DNA of 64,000 bases from Leifsonia sp. EB41 (GTDB taxonomy: Bacteria > Actinomycetota > Actinomycetes > Actinomycetales > Microbacteriaceae), in contig NZ_JBGCCJ010000001.1 of assembly GCF_041262565.1 (NCBI RefSeq), forward strand, positions 186,001 through 250,000. Direction: 5' to 3'. The position numbers and the translations under genes were made by a program. The notes under the pieces are model-generated. The model worked only from the letters and a program-made list of their open reading frames with translations, searched no databases and was not told where the DNA came from. Shown one piece after another: positions 1 to 9,817 of the stretch (position 1 is the first letter of the stretch; each line of letters opens with the position of its first letter).

Positions 1-1581
<1,581 letters not shown>

Positions 1582-1585
1582 CGTC

Positions 1586-2212
1586 CTAGTGGGCCGCCAC
1601 GGCGGTCCCGGTGAGCTCGTGACGCGAGAAGGTGTCGACGAAGCACTCGTAGGCGCGGTCTCCCGACGCCCACTGGTTGGCGCTGTTCGGATAGCGCAGC
1701 TCCACCTGGACGTCCTCGTTCCACACCGCGACCCAGTTCCAGTCCAGGATGCCGGGGGCGGTGCAGAGGTCGCCGACCTGTGTGTTGAGCGCCTGCGCGC
1801 CGGGGAACGGCGCGCCGGCGGACTGGGGGAGGGCGCCCTGCGAGATCACCTGGGCGATGTGCGGCGACGCGCAGTCGATGACGGGGTAGGAGCTCTCCCA
1901 CGGCGAGGGGAAGACCTGGAGGCACGCGCCGGTGGCGATGCTGCCGACCGGCTGCTCCGGCACGGTCGCGACCGGCGGCGTGTGGGTCGGGCGCGGCGGC
2001 AGCCCGAGCGGCGTGGGAGCCGGATCGAGCGGGTGCGGGGTGCCGGACGGGGATGCCGTCAGGTCGGCCCGGGCGTGGCCGGCGGGGAGGCCGCCCGCGA
2101 AGGCGGCGACCGAGAGGAGGACGACAGCGGCGGCGGCGGTCGCGGCCACGAGGACGATCCAGCCGCGGCGCGACAGGCCGTCCGGGCTCGCGGGGGATCG
2201 GCGGTCTCTCAC
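1586..2212 (-). CDS. Membrane-anchored septum-formation-domain-like protein
   Basis: A 208-residue protein with a short cytoplasmic tail, one hydrophobic segment at about residues 18-38, a Pro/Thr-rich linker (~50-90) and an exported C-terminal domain. That domain has four cysteines in the contexts TGACLQ, VIDCASPH, GDLCTAP and YECFVD, which would allow two disulfides. The TGxCL...VxDCxxPH pattern resembles the Septum_form/DUF4190-associated domain of actinobacterial envelope proteins. The function is unknown. The start is GTG, with a TAGGAT box 6 nt upstream suggesting a leaderless transcript. It is convergent with the UvrA-like gene, with 4 bp between them. Confidence 0.75.
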   Translation of the reverse strand: MRDRRSPASPDGLSRRGWIVLVAATAAAAVVLLSVAAFAGGLPAGHARADLTASPSGTPHPLDPAPTPLGLPPRPTHTPPVATVPEQPVGSIATGACLQVFPSPWESSYPVIDCASPHIAQVISQGALPQSAGAPFPGAQALNTQVGDLCTAPGILDWNWVAVWNEDVQVELRYPNSANQWASGDRAYECFVDTFSRHELTGTAVAAH

Positions 2213-2218
2213 CGCCTC

Positions 2219-2224
2219 ATCCTA
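2219..2224 (-). promoter_or_regulatory. -10 box TAGGAT of leaderless promoter
   Basis: TAGGAT lies 6 nt upstream of the GTG at 2212, the spacing expected when transcription starts at or next to the start codon. Confidence 0.55.
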
Positions 2225-2296
2225 CGGTCGGCCGTCGAGATCGCGAGCAGTCATACGCGGGAGGCCCGGTCGGAGCGCGGTCGTGACGCGGCTGGG

Positions 2297-2302
2297 TAGC
2301 CT
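2297..2302 (+). promoter_or_regulatory. -10 box TAGCCT of leaderless promoter
   Basis: TAGCCT lies 6 nt upstream of the ATG at 2309. The GGAGG between them is too close to the start to act as a normal ribosome binding site, which favours leaderless initiation. Confidence 0.5.
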
Positions 2303-2308
2303 GGAGGG

Positions 2309-2821
2309 ATGGAAGTCGCCGAACCGATCACGTTGACCGTCGGCGGAGCCTCCCGCACGGACCTGCGCACGGCCCTGAGATCGCACGGTGTCCTGCTGAA
2401 CGCGCACGCCGAGACGCTGCTGGATCACGAGGCCTTCGACGCGCGGGATACGGTGGAGCTGACCATTGTCGAGCGCAGTGTGGGCGAGCTGGGCCTCGGC
2501 GACGGCGGGAACCTCCCGCAGGTCTTCGCAGCCGCGCGCGAGCAGGGACTGTGGTTGTGCCCGCCCGACACCGGCCCGTACCTCCGGCTGGCGATGCGGT
2601 CGCAGCCGAACGCGCCCGATTCGGTCCTGTCGGCGGGACGCTCGCCGGCCGGGTCGATCAAGGTGGCGGCCGCGCCGCTGAGCGAGGATGTCGAGTTCCC
2701 GAAGGGCTACTACCTGCGCGTGGTCGACGGGGTGCAGTGGCTGCGCGGCTACCGCTGCGACGACGAGTACCGGTTCTCCGCGGAAGACCGGTTCGCGTTC
2801 ACGCTTCCGCCGGCCTCCTGA
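2309..2821 (+). CDS. Conserved hypothetical protein (170 aa)
   Basis: I do not recognise a named domain. The protein is soluble, without a signal peptide or membrane segment. It has a mixed alpha/beta composition and a C-terminal stretch rich in aromatic residues (YYLRVVDGVQWLRGYRCDDE, from ~133). It is transcribed divergently from the septum-domain protein across 96 bp. Base composition and codon use match the neighbours. A role cannot be assigned from sequence alone. Confidence 0.7.
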   Translation: MEVAEPITLTVGGASRTDLRTALRSHGVLLNAHAETLLDHEAFDARDTVELTIVERSVGELGLGDGGNLPQVFAAAREQGLWLCPPDTGPYLRLAMRSQPNAPDSVLSAGRSPAGSIKVAAAPLSEDVEFPKGYYLRVVDGVQWLRGYRCDDEYRFSAEDRFAFTLPPAS

Positions 2822-2827
2822 CCGGCG

Positions 2828-3559
2828 TCACGACCGGTACTCGGGGTTCGGGAAGTCGAACCGGGTCCCCGCGTCCCACTCCTTGCGCTGGTTGCCGTAG
2901 TCGGGGAAGCCGCCGGCGTCCTTCAGCAGCCGGGCCAGGTGCAGGAGGTTCCAGGTGAGGAAGGTCGTGTTGCGGTTCGTGAAGTCGTTGTCGAACCCCA
3001 CGCGGCGGCCGTCGCCGGCGTCGTCGCCGTAGCTGGGGCCCGGTCCGGCCTCGCCGATCCAGCCGGCGTCCGCCTGCGGAGGGATCGAGTAGCCGATGTG
3101 TTGAAGGCTGTACAGCACGTTGGATGCGCAGTGCTTGATGCCGTCCTCGTTGCCGGTGATGAGGCAGCCGCCCGTCCGGCCGTAGTAGAGCCACTGGCCT
3201 TTCTCGTTCAGCTCGCCCGAGTGCGCGTAGAGCCGTTCGATGATCTTCTTGGTCTCGCTGCTGTTGTCGCCGAGCCAGATCGGGCCGGCGATCACGAGGA
3301 TGTCGGCGGCGAGCACCCGCGGGAAGAGGTCGGGCCAGGCGTCCACCTCCCAGCCGTACTCGCGCATGTCCGGGTAGACGCCCGTGGCGATCGGGTGGTC
3401 GACGGCGCGGAACTGATCGACCTGCACACCCTGGTCGGACATGATCGACGCGCTCACGTCGACCAGTGACTGGGTGTGGCTGCGGCCGGGGGAGCGGGTG
3501 AGGGTCGTGTTGATGAAGAGCGCTTTCAGATCGCTGTAGTCGATGTCCCGTGGGCTCAT
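2828..3559 (-). CDS. Flavodoxin-fold NAD(P)H-dependent oxidoreductase
   Basis: A 243-residue protein of the NADPH-dependent FMN reductase/flavodoxin family. The N-terminal strand ALFINTTLTRSPGRSHTQSL contains the Ser/Thr-rich phosphate-binding loop for FMN. ILVIAGPIWLGDNSSETKKI is the second FMN loop, and the GGCLITGNEDGIKH segment is typical of this group. It probably reduces quinones, nitro or azo compounds; the substrate is unknown. I prefer the ATG at 3559 over the GTG at 3568 because the family begins near this point. It is convergent with the hypothetical gene at 2309-2821, with a 6-bp gap. Confidence 0.85.
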   Translation of the reverse strand: MSPRDIDYSDLKALFINTTLTRSPGRSHTQSLVDVSASIMSDQGVQVDQFRAVDHPIATGVYPDMREYGWEVDAWPDLFPRVLAADILVIAGPIWLGDNSSETKKIIERLYAHSGELNEKGQWLYYGRTGGCLITGNEDGIKHCASNVLYSLQHIGYSIPPQADAGWIGEAGPGPSYGDDAGDGRRVGFDNDFTNRNTTFLTWNLLHLARLLKDAGGFPDYGNQRKEWDAGTRFDFPNPEYRS

Positions 3560-3642
3560 GGGTCTCACGGTAGAGAGCGGCCGCCGGGCTGTCCAGCGGT
3601 CCGATCAGGCGGTGGAGGAACTTTCTTCACGAATTGTGATCA

Positions 3643-3691
3643 TTTGCAGCAAACGCAGATGTGCATTCGTGTATTGTTGCACTGCCTGCAA
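3643..3691. promoter_or_regulatory. Two palindromes upstream of the MFS exporter (candidate TetR operators)
   Basis: TTTGC-A-GCAAA at 3643-3653 and TTGCA-N5-TGCAA at 3677-3691 are perfect inverted repeats with related half-sites. They sit 30-78 bp upstream of the exporter start, where a promoter is expected. The TetR gene directly downstream of the exporter is the obvious candidate ligand; this link is inferred. Confidence 0.5.
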
Positions 3692-3720
3692 AAACCGTAT
3701 CGCCTCCAAAGGAACCCGTC

Positions 3721-5805
3721 TTGTCTACAACCACCGCGCCCGTGAGGGTGCAGCCAGCGGCGCCCGCGCCGCGCGAATCGAAGCCGATCATGTCGCACCG
3801 GCAGATTCTCCTCGTCATCTACGGCCTCATGGCCGGAATGTTCCTGTCGTCGCTCGACCAGACGATCGTCGGTACCGCGATCCGCACGATCGGCGACGAC
3901 CTCCACGGACTCAACGACCAGGCGTGGGTCACCACGGCGTACCTGATCACGTCCACGATCGCAGTCCCGATCTACGGCAAGCTGTCCGACATCTTCGGCC
4001 GCCGCCCGCTGTACATCTTCGGAATCGTCGTGTTCCTGCTCGGCTCCCTGCTCTCGGCGTTCTCGACGTCGATGATGATGCTGGCCGCGTTCCGCGCGTT
4101 CCAGGGGATCGGCGCAGGCGCGCTGATGTCCCTCCCGCTGGCGATCATGGGCGACATCCTCGCTCCGCGTGAGCGTGCCAAGTACCAGGGCTACTTCCTG
4201 GCCGTCTTCGGCATCTCGTCGGTCATCGGCCCGCTCATCGGCGGCCTGTTCGCCGGCGCCAACCAGATCCTCTTCGTCACCGGATGGCGCTGGGTCTTCC
4301 TCATCAACGTCCCGATCGGTATCGTCGCGCTTCTCATGGTGCTGGCGTTCCTGCACTTGCCGAAGTTCCACAAGGCCGCGAAGCCCCGCATCGACTGGTG
4401 GGGTGCGACCGCGGTCATCGTGACGCTCGTCCCCGTGCTGCTGGTCGCAGAGCAGGGGCGTGACTGGGGCTGGAGCTCCGTCGCCTCCATCAGCTGCTAC
4501 GTGATCGCCGCGGTCGGCCTGATCTCCTTCATCCTCATCGAGCGTGCCATGAAGGACGACGCGATCATCCCGCTGCGCCTGTTCCGTTCGCGGGTGTTCT
4601 CGATGGCGACCGTGCTCGGAGTGCTTGTCGGCTTCGGGATGTTCGGTGCCATGCTGACCCTGCCGCTGTACCTGCAGATCGTCTTCGGGCTGAGCCCGAC
4701 GGCCTCCGGCTTCGCCACACTGCCGATGATGGCCGGCCTGATGATCGCCTCGATCGCGTCGGGCCAGATCATCGCCCGCACGGGCAAGTACCGGATCTTC
4801 CCCGTCACGGGAACGCTGTTCACGGCGGCCGGCTTCTTCGTGCTGACCTTCCTCACCATCGACAAGCCGCTCTGGTTCCTGATGATCGCGATGTTCCTCA
4901 TCGGGCTCGGACTCGGCCAGATGATGCAGACGCTCACCCTGGCCAGCCAGAACGCGGTCGCGCCGAACCAGATGGGCGTCGCCACCGGCGCGTCCACCTT
5001 CTTCCGCCAGATCGGTGGAACCCTCGGTGTCGCCGTGCTGCTCTCTGTGCTCTTCGCCGCCCTGCCGGGCAACATCGTCACGGCGACGGCCGACCAGAAG
5101 ACCCTGAGCTCGGCACTGGATGCCGCTCTGACGCCGGAGGTCGCGACCGCGCCGCACAACAAGGCGATCATGAAGCAGCTCTGGACGCCGATCGTCACCC
5201 CGATCGAGGCGAGCATCCAGGACGAGCTCGCCGCCGGCGTGACGAAGGCGAAGGCCGCTGCCGACGCCGCCGTGACCGACAAGGTCACCGCCGCTGTCGA
5301 CGCGCAGGTCGCCGCCGGGCACATCCCGGCCGAGGCCGCGGCGCCGATCATCGCCCAGCAGGTCGCGGCGGCCACGCCGCAGGCCGAGGCCGCAGCACTC
5401 GCCGCGGTCGCGAAGGCGGCGCACGCCACGGTCGTCGACGGGACGGTCGAAGTGAACTGGGCGAACGCGAGCCAGCGCGGCTTCTACGTCGACAAGCTCA
5501 CCCCGACGCTGGCCGACAAGCTGAAGTCGGGCGACTCCAAGGCGAACAGCTCGACCAGCAGCTCGACGAGCGACACCTCGTTCCTCGACGGCGCGGACCA
5601 GCGTCTGAGCAAGCCGTTCATGGTCGGGTTCAACGATTCCGTGGTCCTGGTCTACACGATCGGCCTCGGAGTGATCCTGCTCGCCTTCGTCCTCACCCTG
5701 TTCTTCAAGGTGCCGCCGCTGCGGAAGACTTCCGCGCTGCAGCAGCAGGCCGACGAGGGCGGCGCGACCGTGACCGGAAGCATCCGGGCGGTGCCGGCCA
5801 ACTGA
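3721..5805 (+). CDS. MFS drug exporter, DHA2 (14-TM) family
   Basis: A 694-residue proton-driven multidrug exporter of the DHA2 family. Visible features are the first-helix motif MFLSSLDQTIVGTAIRTI, the loop 2-3 motif KLSDIFGRRP and fourteen hydrophobic segments. Between the last two helices (about residues 448-633) lies a hydrophilic, Ala-rich insertion of roughly 185 residues, predicted to be outside the membrane. I chose TTG 3721 because AAAGGA precedes it at 7 nt; the frame also opens at GTG 3661, but that lies inside the candidate operator region. It is followed by a hairpin and then the tetR gene on the same strand. Confidence 0.9.
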   Translation: MSTTTAPVRVQPAAPAPRESKPIMSHRQILLVIYGLMAGMFLSSLDQTIVGTAIRTIGDDLHGLNDQAWVTTAYLITSTIAVPIYGKLSDIFGRRPLYIFGIVVFLLGSLLSAFSTSMMMLAAFRAFQGIGAGALMSLPLAIMGDILAPRERAKYQGYFLAVFGISSVIGPLIGGLFAGANQILFVTGWRWVFLINVPIGIVALLMVLAFLHLPKFHKAAKPRIDWWGATAVIVTLVPVLLVAEQGRDWGWSSVASISCYVIAAVGLISFILIERAMKDDAIIPLRLFRSRVFSMATVLGVLVGFGMFGAMLTLPLYLQIVFGLSPTASGFATLPMMAGLMIASIASGQIIARTGKYRIFPVTGTLFTAAGFFVLTFLTIDKPLWFLMIAMFLIGLGLGQMMQTLTLASQNAVAPNQMGVATGASTFFRQIGGTLGVAVLLSVLFAALPGNIVTATADQKTLSSALDAALTPEVATAPHNKAIMKQLWTPIVTPIEASIQDELAAGVTKAKAAADAAVTDKVTAAVDAQVAAGHIPAEAAAPIIAQQVAAATPQAEAAALAAVAKAAHATVVDGTVEVNWANASQRGFYVDKLTPTLADKLKSGDSKANSSTSSSTSDTSFLDGADQRLSKPFMVGFNDSVVLVYTIGLGVILLAFVLTLFFKVPPLRKTSALQQQADEGGATVTGSIRAVPAN

Positions 5806-5810
5806 TCGGG

Positions 5811-5844
5811 GGAGTGGGCGGTGTCCTGTGACGCCGCCCACTCC
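5811..5844 (+). terminator. Hairpin between MFS exporter and tetR
   Basis: A 15-bp stem (one G-U pair, from GGAGTGGGCGG) closes a 4-nt loop directly after the exporter stop. No T-tract follows. It may act as a partial terminator, reducing read-through into tetR, or as a 3'-end stabiliser. Confidence 0.55.
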
Positions 5845-5867
5845 GCTCGGTCGGAAGACATCAGATC

Positions 5868-6455
5868 GTGACCACAATCGACATCCACCCTGAGGCCGTC
5901 GGCCTCCGGGAGCGCAAGAAGCTCCAGACCCGCACTGCCATCCACGAAGCGGCCTTCCGCCTCATCGACTCGCAGGGGCTGGACGCGACGACGGTCGAGC
6001 AGATCTGCCACCAGGCGGACGTCTCGGGCCGGACCTTCTTCAACTACTTCCCCTCCAAGGCCGCAGCAGCCCTCGAATTCCAGGGCCCCGCCATCCACCC
6101 GGACGTGGAGCAGGCGTTCCTGGCTCACCCCGGCAGCCTGGTCATCGCCCTGTGCGAGGTGATCGGCAGCGGTTCGGAACACGGCCCTGACCTGGTCAGC
6201 ATCAAGCGGCTCCTGAGCCGACGCCCGGAGCTGCTGACGACCGCGACCCGCATGATGGTCGAGGTGCGGGAGATGTACGTCGACCTCGCCGCTCAGCGCG
6301 CACGAAGCAGGTCCGAGGCGGAACTCGCCGTCGTCCTGGTGATGGCCGCGCTCAGCAAGACCCTGCACGACGACAACGCGCCCGATGTGCCGATCGGTGA
6401 ACAGCTGAAGGCGACGGTGCGGCAGCTCCTCGCACTCGACTGCGACGAGGGGTGA
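5868..6455 (+). CDS. TetR/AcrR family transcriptional regulator
   Basis: A 195-residue repressor-type protein. The N-terminal helix-turn-helix (about residues 17-65) contains AIHEAAFRLIDSQGLDATTV and the recognition segment VSGRTFFNYFPSKAAA, characteristic of TetR. The C-terminal ligand domain is divergent. It starts at GTG with GGAAGA upstream. It lies 62 bp downstream of the exporter, and I infer that it represses the exporter by binding the palindromes at 3643-3691. Its 3' end overlaps the convergent MFS gene by 104 bp. Confidence 0.88.
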   Translation: MTTIDIHPEAVGLRERKKLQTRTAIHEAAFRLIDSQGLDATTVEQICHQADVSGRTFFNYFPSKAAAALEFQGPAIHPDVEQAFLAHPGSLVIALCEVIGSGSEHGPDLVSIKRLLSRRPELLTTATRMMVEVREMYVDLAAQRARSRSEAELAVVLVMAALSKTLHDDNAPDVPIGEQLKATVRQLLALDCDEG

Positions 6456-7692
6456 CGATCGCCGTCGACGCCGCGACAACGAAGACCGCGGCGCCGACGC
6501 CGATGGTCAGGCGGTAGCCGAGCAGCGTCGCCAGGAGCCCGGCGAGGAGGGCGCCCACGAAGAACACCACGCGGTTGACGGTCCGGATGGTCGAGTTCAT
6601 CCGCCCTTGGATGGCGTCCGGTGCGACGGACTGCCGGTATCCGGTGTCGTTCGGGTCCTCGATGCCCATCGAGAGGCAGTAGACGAACTGGGCCGCCGCG
6701 ACGAGCGCGATGCCGCCGCCGGCCGTGTCGACCGGCACGACGGCGACGGCGAGCCAGGGCACGACGACCAGTGCTCTGGCGAGAAAGATTGCCCGGCCGG
6801 CGCCGAGCCGGGCGCCGACCCGTGGCGCGATGAGCGCACCCAGGAACCCTCCGACGCCGCCGAATGCCAGGGCGAGCCCGTACGCCCAGGGCTGGAGCTG
6901 GAGCTCCCGGAGGACGAAGACCGCGAACACGGTCATCACGATGCTGTTGCCGAGGAACCAGGTGTGGATCGACAGGGCCAGCGGCCGCAGCGTCCGGTGG
7001 TGGTAGGTGTAGCGCATGCCCTCGGCGATCTCGTGACCGATGTGACGGCCGGCCACGCGTGGGCCGGGAGTGGGCTCGTCGACCCGGATCCGCGACTGGA
7101 GCACCGCCGAGACCGCCGTGAAGATGGCGTCGAAAGCGAAGAGGAGGGGCGCGCCGAGAACGTTCAGGAGCGCGCCGCCGAGCGCCGGCCCAGCGGTCCC
7201 GGCAACCGTTTCGCTCTGCCCGAGGCGCGCGTTGGCCATGACGAGGGATTCTCGGGGAACGATGCGGGGGAGCAGCGGCTGAGCGGCCGAGTCGGCGAAC
7301 AGCACCAGGACGCCGAGCACTAGCGTCACCGCTGCGACCGACCAGAAACTGAGGGTGTTCGTGACGATCAGAACGGGGATCGCGGCCAGGGCGGCCGCGC
7401 GGCCGATGCTCGTGATGACCAGTGTTCGCTGACGACGCCACCGATCCATGAGGGCGCCGATGATCAGGCCGAGGAACAGGTACGGGACGACGCTCAACGC
7501 GCTCAGGACGCTGATCTGCACGGTCGTCGCGTGCAGCACGGAGACGACCAGGACGTTGAACGCGACACCGGAGACCGCGCCACCGAGCGCCCGGATGCTG
7601 CTGGCGCTCCAGAACAGGGCGAACGCCGGCCTGCGGAGGATTTCGGGCGGGGGAGAGACGACACGGGCTGGAGTTGAGGCGTCGTCGTCCAC
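6352..7692 (-). CDS. MFS transporter (12-TM, EntS-like)
   Basis: A 446-residue major facilitator protein with about twelve hydrophobic segments, starting in ALFWSASSIRALGGAVSGVA. The loop motif GALMDRWRRQRTLV follows TM2, and ARLGQSETVAGTAGPALGG is typical of the EntS/enterobactin-exporter-like MFS group. The substrate is unknown. The last ~35 residues are basic and unstructured and are encoded opposite the 3' end of tetR. Without this tail the protein would still be complete, so the overlap may be tolerated rather than required. It starts at GTG with TAGGCT 6 nt upstream. Confidence 0.87.
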   Translation of the reverse strand: MDDDASTPARVVSPPPEILRRPAFALFWSASSIRALGGAVSGVAFNVLVVSVLHATTVQISVLSALSVVPYLFLGLIIGALMDRWRRQRTLVITSIGRAAALAAIPVLIVTNTLSFWSVAAVTLVLGVLVLFADSAAQPLLPRIVPRESLVMANARLGQSETVAGTAGPALGGALLNVLGAPLLFAFDAIFTAVSAVLQSRIRVDEPTPGPRVAGRHIGHEIAEGMRYTYHHRTLRPLALSIHTWFLGNSIVMTVFAVFVLRELQLQPWAYGLALAFGGVGGFLGALIAPRVGARLGAGRAIFLARALVVVPWLAVAVVPVDTAGGGIALVAAAQFVYCLSMGIEDPNDTGYRQSVAPDAIQGRMNSTIRTVNRVVFFVGALLAGLLATLLGYRLTIGVGAAVFVVAASTAIVTPRRSRVRGAAAPSPSAVHRSAHRARCRRAGSC

Positions 7693-7698
7693 TCCGCC

Positions 7699-7704
7699 AG
7701 CCTA
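7699..7704 (-). promoter_or_regulatory. -10 box TAGGCT of leaderless promoter
   Basis: TAGGCT lies 6 nt upstream of the GTG at 7692, with no ribosome binding site between them. Confidence 0.55.
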
Positions 7705-7848
7705 GCGAAGCGGCGACAGCGGGCCGCTGGACTGCGGCGGTCTGCACCATACGAGAACCCACACCTCGGCCTCCCGGCGTCCGTCGCGCCTGCGCAGTAC
7801 GCTCGCCCCATCGGTGGGAGGAACCCGCCGCGAGCCTGGAGCAGAGCG

Positions 7849-8355
7849 ATGTCGCAGCCGTCTTCCCCTACCGGAGCATCCACCTCCGCCACACCTGCCC
7901 CCGGGCGCCGCCGCCCGTTCCTCAGGCCCAGCCGGCTGCTCGCCAACGCCCCGCACGAGAAGTTGCATCCCGCGGTGCTCGCCGAGGCCGAACGCCGCGC
8001 GTCAAGCGTTCAGCTCCGGATCGCCGACGCGATCACCGCGTTCGCCGGGTCGATGATGTTCGTCTACCTGCACATCGTGCTCTTCGCGGTCTGGATGCTC
8101 GTGTTCGAGAAGAGCCCGTGGCCGACGCTGACACTCATCGTCTCGCTCGAGGCGATCTTCCTCTCGACATTCGTCATGATCGGGCAGAACCGTCAGGCCG
8201 CCTTCCAGCAGGCGAAAGCAGACCACGACTACATCGCCCAGCAGAAGCTGCTCGAGGAGAACACCGAGCTCACGCGCACGATCCATAAGCTGACGCAGGA
8301 GATTCACGCGCGGATGCCGGAGAGCGGTGCTCCCTCGGCCGGCGGGGCGCGATAA
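7849..8355 (+). CDS. DUF1003 family membrane protein
   Basis: A 168-residue protein with a Pro/Ser/Ala-rich N-terminus, an amphipathic segment with RIADAITAFAGSMMFVYLH, and two adjacent membrane helices (about residues 65-85 and 95-115). These are followed by IGQNRQAAFQQAKADHDY and a C-terminal coiled coil. This layout is that of DUF1003. The biochemical role is unknown. GGAG precedes the ATG at about 8 nt. The gene is divergent from the MFS gene across 156 bp. Confidence 0.85.
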   Translation: MSQPSSPTGASTSATPAPGRRRPFLRPSRLLANAPHEKLHPAVLAEAERRASSVQLRIADAITAFAGSMMFVYLHIVLFAVWMLVFEKSPWPTLTLIVSLEAIFLSTFVMIGQNRQAAFQQAKADHDYIAQQKLLEENTELTRTIHKLTQEIHARMPESGAPSAGGAR

Positions 8356-8439
8356 CCCTAACGGGGGCGGTGGGATATCCGGTTGCTGAATGTAGCCTGA
8401 GTGAACGCGGCTCGAAACGCAGTGAACGGGAGTAGTTCG

Positions 8440-8946
8440 ATGGCGGATCCTCAGACCGGCCGGACGCATCCGTTCGGGAGGCCGGTGCGGATTGTCGGCG
8501 GTTGGCGGGCTGGGTTCGTCGTCGTCTTCATTTGCGTGGTTATGGGGTATCTCTACTTGACCGAGTACGTTGTGGCCGCCTTCATCGATCCGGTAGCTGC
8601 AGACCTCGTGGCGCAGGCACTGATCCTCGGGTTCTGGACATGCGTCGTGCGCCTGTTTCGGGGCCGCGGCGAACCGGTCGGCCCTCCGCGCCCGTGGTGG
8701 CAGATGACACATCGAAGCCCGGCCTGCTGGTTCCTCGCTGTGTTGGCGGCGGCGGCGTTCGTGTGGAACGTGGTGTGGGTCACAACCGGGGGCGGCATCG
8801 TGCCCGGGGACCCGGCGGCGTGGGTTCTGCTGGTAGTCCTTCACTTGGTGACAAGCGCAGCGTTGGTCTCCCTGCTCATCAACTCCGCGATCCGTCTCGG
8901 CCGCGAGAGCGTCCCTCAGAACGCTGCTGACGAGCCGGTCAGATAG
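8440..8946 (+). CDS. Hypothetical four-helix membrane protein
   Basis: A 168-residue protein with about four hydrophobic segments (AGFVVVFICVVMGYLYL, DLVAQALILGFWTCVV, ACWFLAVLAAAAFVWNVVWV, WVLLVVLHLVTSAALVSLL). I recognise no domain. I use ATG 8440 because GGGAG lies 7-8 nt upstream; the frame is also open to GTG 8401. Its sequence is slightly less GC-rich than the surroundings, but not enough to argue for transfer. The function is unknown. Confidence 0.65.
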   Translation: MADPQTGRTHPFGRPVRIVGGWRAGFVVVFICVVMGYLYLTEYVVAAFIDPVAADLVAQALILGFWTCVVRLFRGRGEPVGPPRPWWQMTHRSPACWFLAVLAAAAFVWNVVWVTTGGGIVPGDPAAWVLLVVLHLVTSAALVSLLINSAIRLGRESVPQNAADEPVR

Positions 8947-9014
8947 TCCTGACCGCAGGTCGGGGTATCACTGATAATGCACATTATGTCAGCTCGAAGA
9001 CCTTTCGCCGGTTG

Positions 9015-9020
9015 TACGCT
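9015..9020 (+). promoter_or_regulatory. -10 box TACGCT of leaderless promoter
   Basis: TACGCT lies 6 nt upstream of the ATG at 9027, which also supports that start over the in-frame TTG at 9012. Confidence 0.5.
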
Positions 9021-9026
9021 TCCAGA

Positions 9027-9437
9027 ATGGTGGCCACAGACGACTTCCCCGGCGACGCCGAACTGACGCACATCCTGGTGGTGGCGGACGCCGATGCCTC
9101 CCGTGATTTCTACCGGGATGTCGTCGGCGCTGAGATCGTCCGCGAGTACGGCGGCACCAGTGTCGTCGCACGGCTGGCCGGCACCTGGCTCCTGCTGGTG
9201 ACCGGTGGCGGCCCGACTCCCGACAAGCCGGCCGTGACGTTCTCCCCGCCCGATGACCCGGACCGGGTCAGCCACGCGATGACGTTCCGTGTGCCGGACT
9301 GCGCTGCAGCCTACGAGGTGCTCACGGCGCGCGGCGCCACCTTCCTGACCCCGCCCATCGACCATGGGCCGGAGGTCCGCTGCTTCTTCCGCGATCCGGA
9401 CGGGCACCTGATCGAGCTCTCCGAATACCGGGGCTGA
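9027..9437 (+). CDS. VOC superfamily protein (glyoxalase/bleomycin-resistance-like)
   Basis: A 136-residue single-domain VOC protein with the paired beta-alpha-beta-beta-beta modules. HILVVADADASRDFYRDVVG carries the first metal-ligand histidine and the conserved FY. HAMTFRVPDCAAAYEVL starts the second module, and FFRDPDGHLIELSEY is the classic C-terminal motif with the metal-ligand Glu. It could be a dioxygenase, lyase or antibiotic-binding protein. Nothing nearby defines the substrate. Confidence 0.85.
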   Translation: MVATDDFPGDAELTHILVVADADASRDFYRDVVGAEIVREYGGTSVVARLAGTWLLLVTGGGPTPDKPAVTFSPPDDPDRVSHAMTFRVPDCAAAYEVLTARGATFLTPPIDHGPEVRCFFRDPDGHLIELSEYRG

Positions 9438-9529
9438 TTCGACACTCTCCAACTGCCCCCGCGAGCACACCCTGTCGTATACGGACTGCTCCGGATGCGA
9501 GCGGTTCCGTCGAGACGAAGGAGCCTGAC

Positions 9530-9808
9530 ATGAAGAGAATCGCCGCGGCCGTCGGCCTGGCCGTCCTGTTCACGCTCACAGCCTCCGCGCCGGCCCTCGC
9601 GAACAACCCTCCCGGCCCTCCCGGGCCTCCCAGCCAGTCGTGCCAGTCCGTGGAGCCCTTCACCCCGGGGCATGCCGCGAACAGCCCGGGCTCCCCCTTC
9701 AACGAGCCCGGCATCAACAGCGCCAACGGCGGCATCGGAGGTCAGCACTACTCCGCTCGGTCGCAGTACGACGTGGCCTGCTACCAGCAGTCCGTCCACC
9801 AGAGGTGA
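9530..9808 (+). CDS. Small secreted protein, Pro/Gly/Asn-rich
   Basis: A 92-residue protein with a clear Sec signal (MKR followed by a hydrophobic core; predicted cleavage after ALA, before Asn25). The mature part of about 68 residues begins with PPGPPGPPSQ repeats and ends in a conserved-looking segment with NSANGGIGGQHYSARSQYD. Two cysteines (SQSCQS and VACYQQ) could form a disulfide. Related small exported proteins occur in other actinobacteria; their function is unknown to me. GAAGGAG precedes the ATG at a good distance. Confidence 0.75.
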   Translation: MKRIAAAVGLAVLFTLTASAPALANNPPGPPGPPSQSCQSVEPFTPGHAANSPGSPFNEPGINSANGGIGGQHYSARSQYDVACYQQSVHQR

Positions 9809-9817
9809 CGCGAAGCC

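Noticed and set aside
3640-5877. Very long open frame on the minus strand opposite the MFS exporter
   Set aside because: It is low-complexity Arg/Asp/Glu/His-rich translation of high-GC antisense DNA, with no domain. The plus-strand frame has clear transporter motifs.
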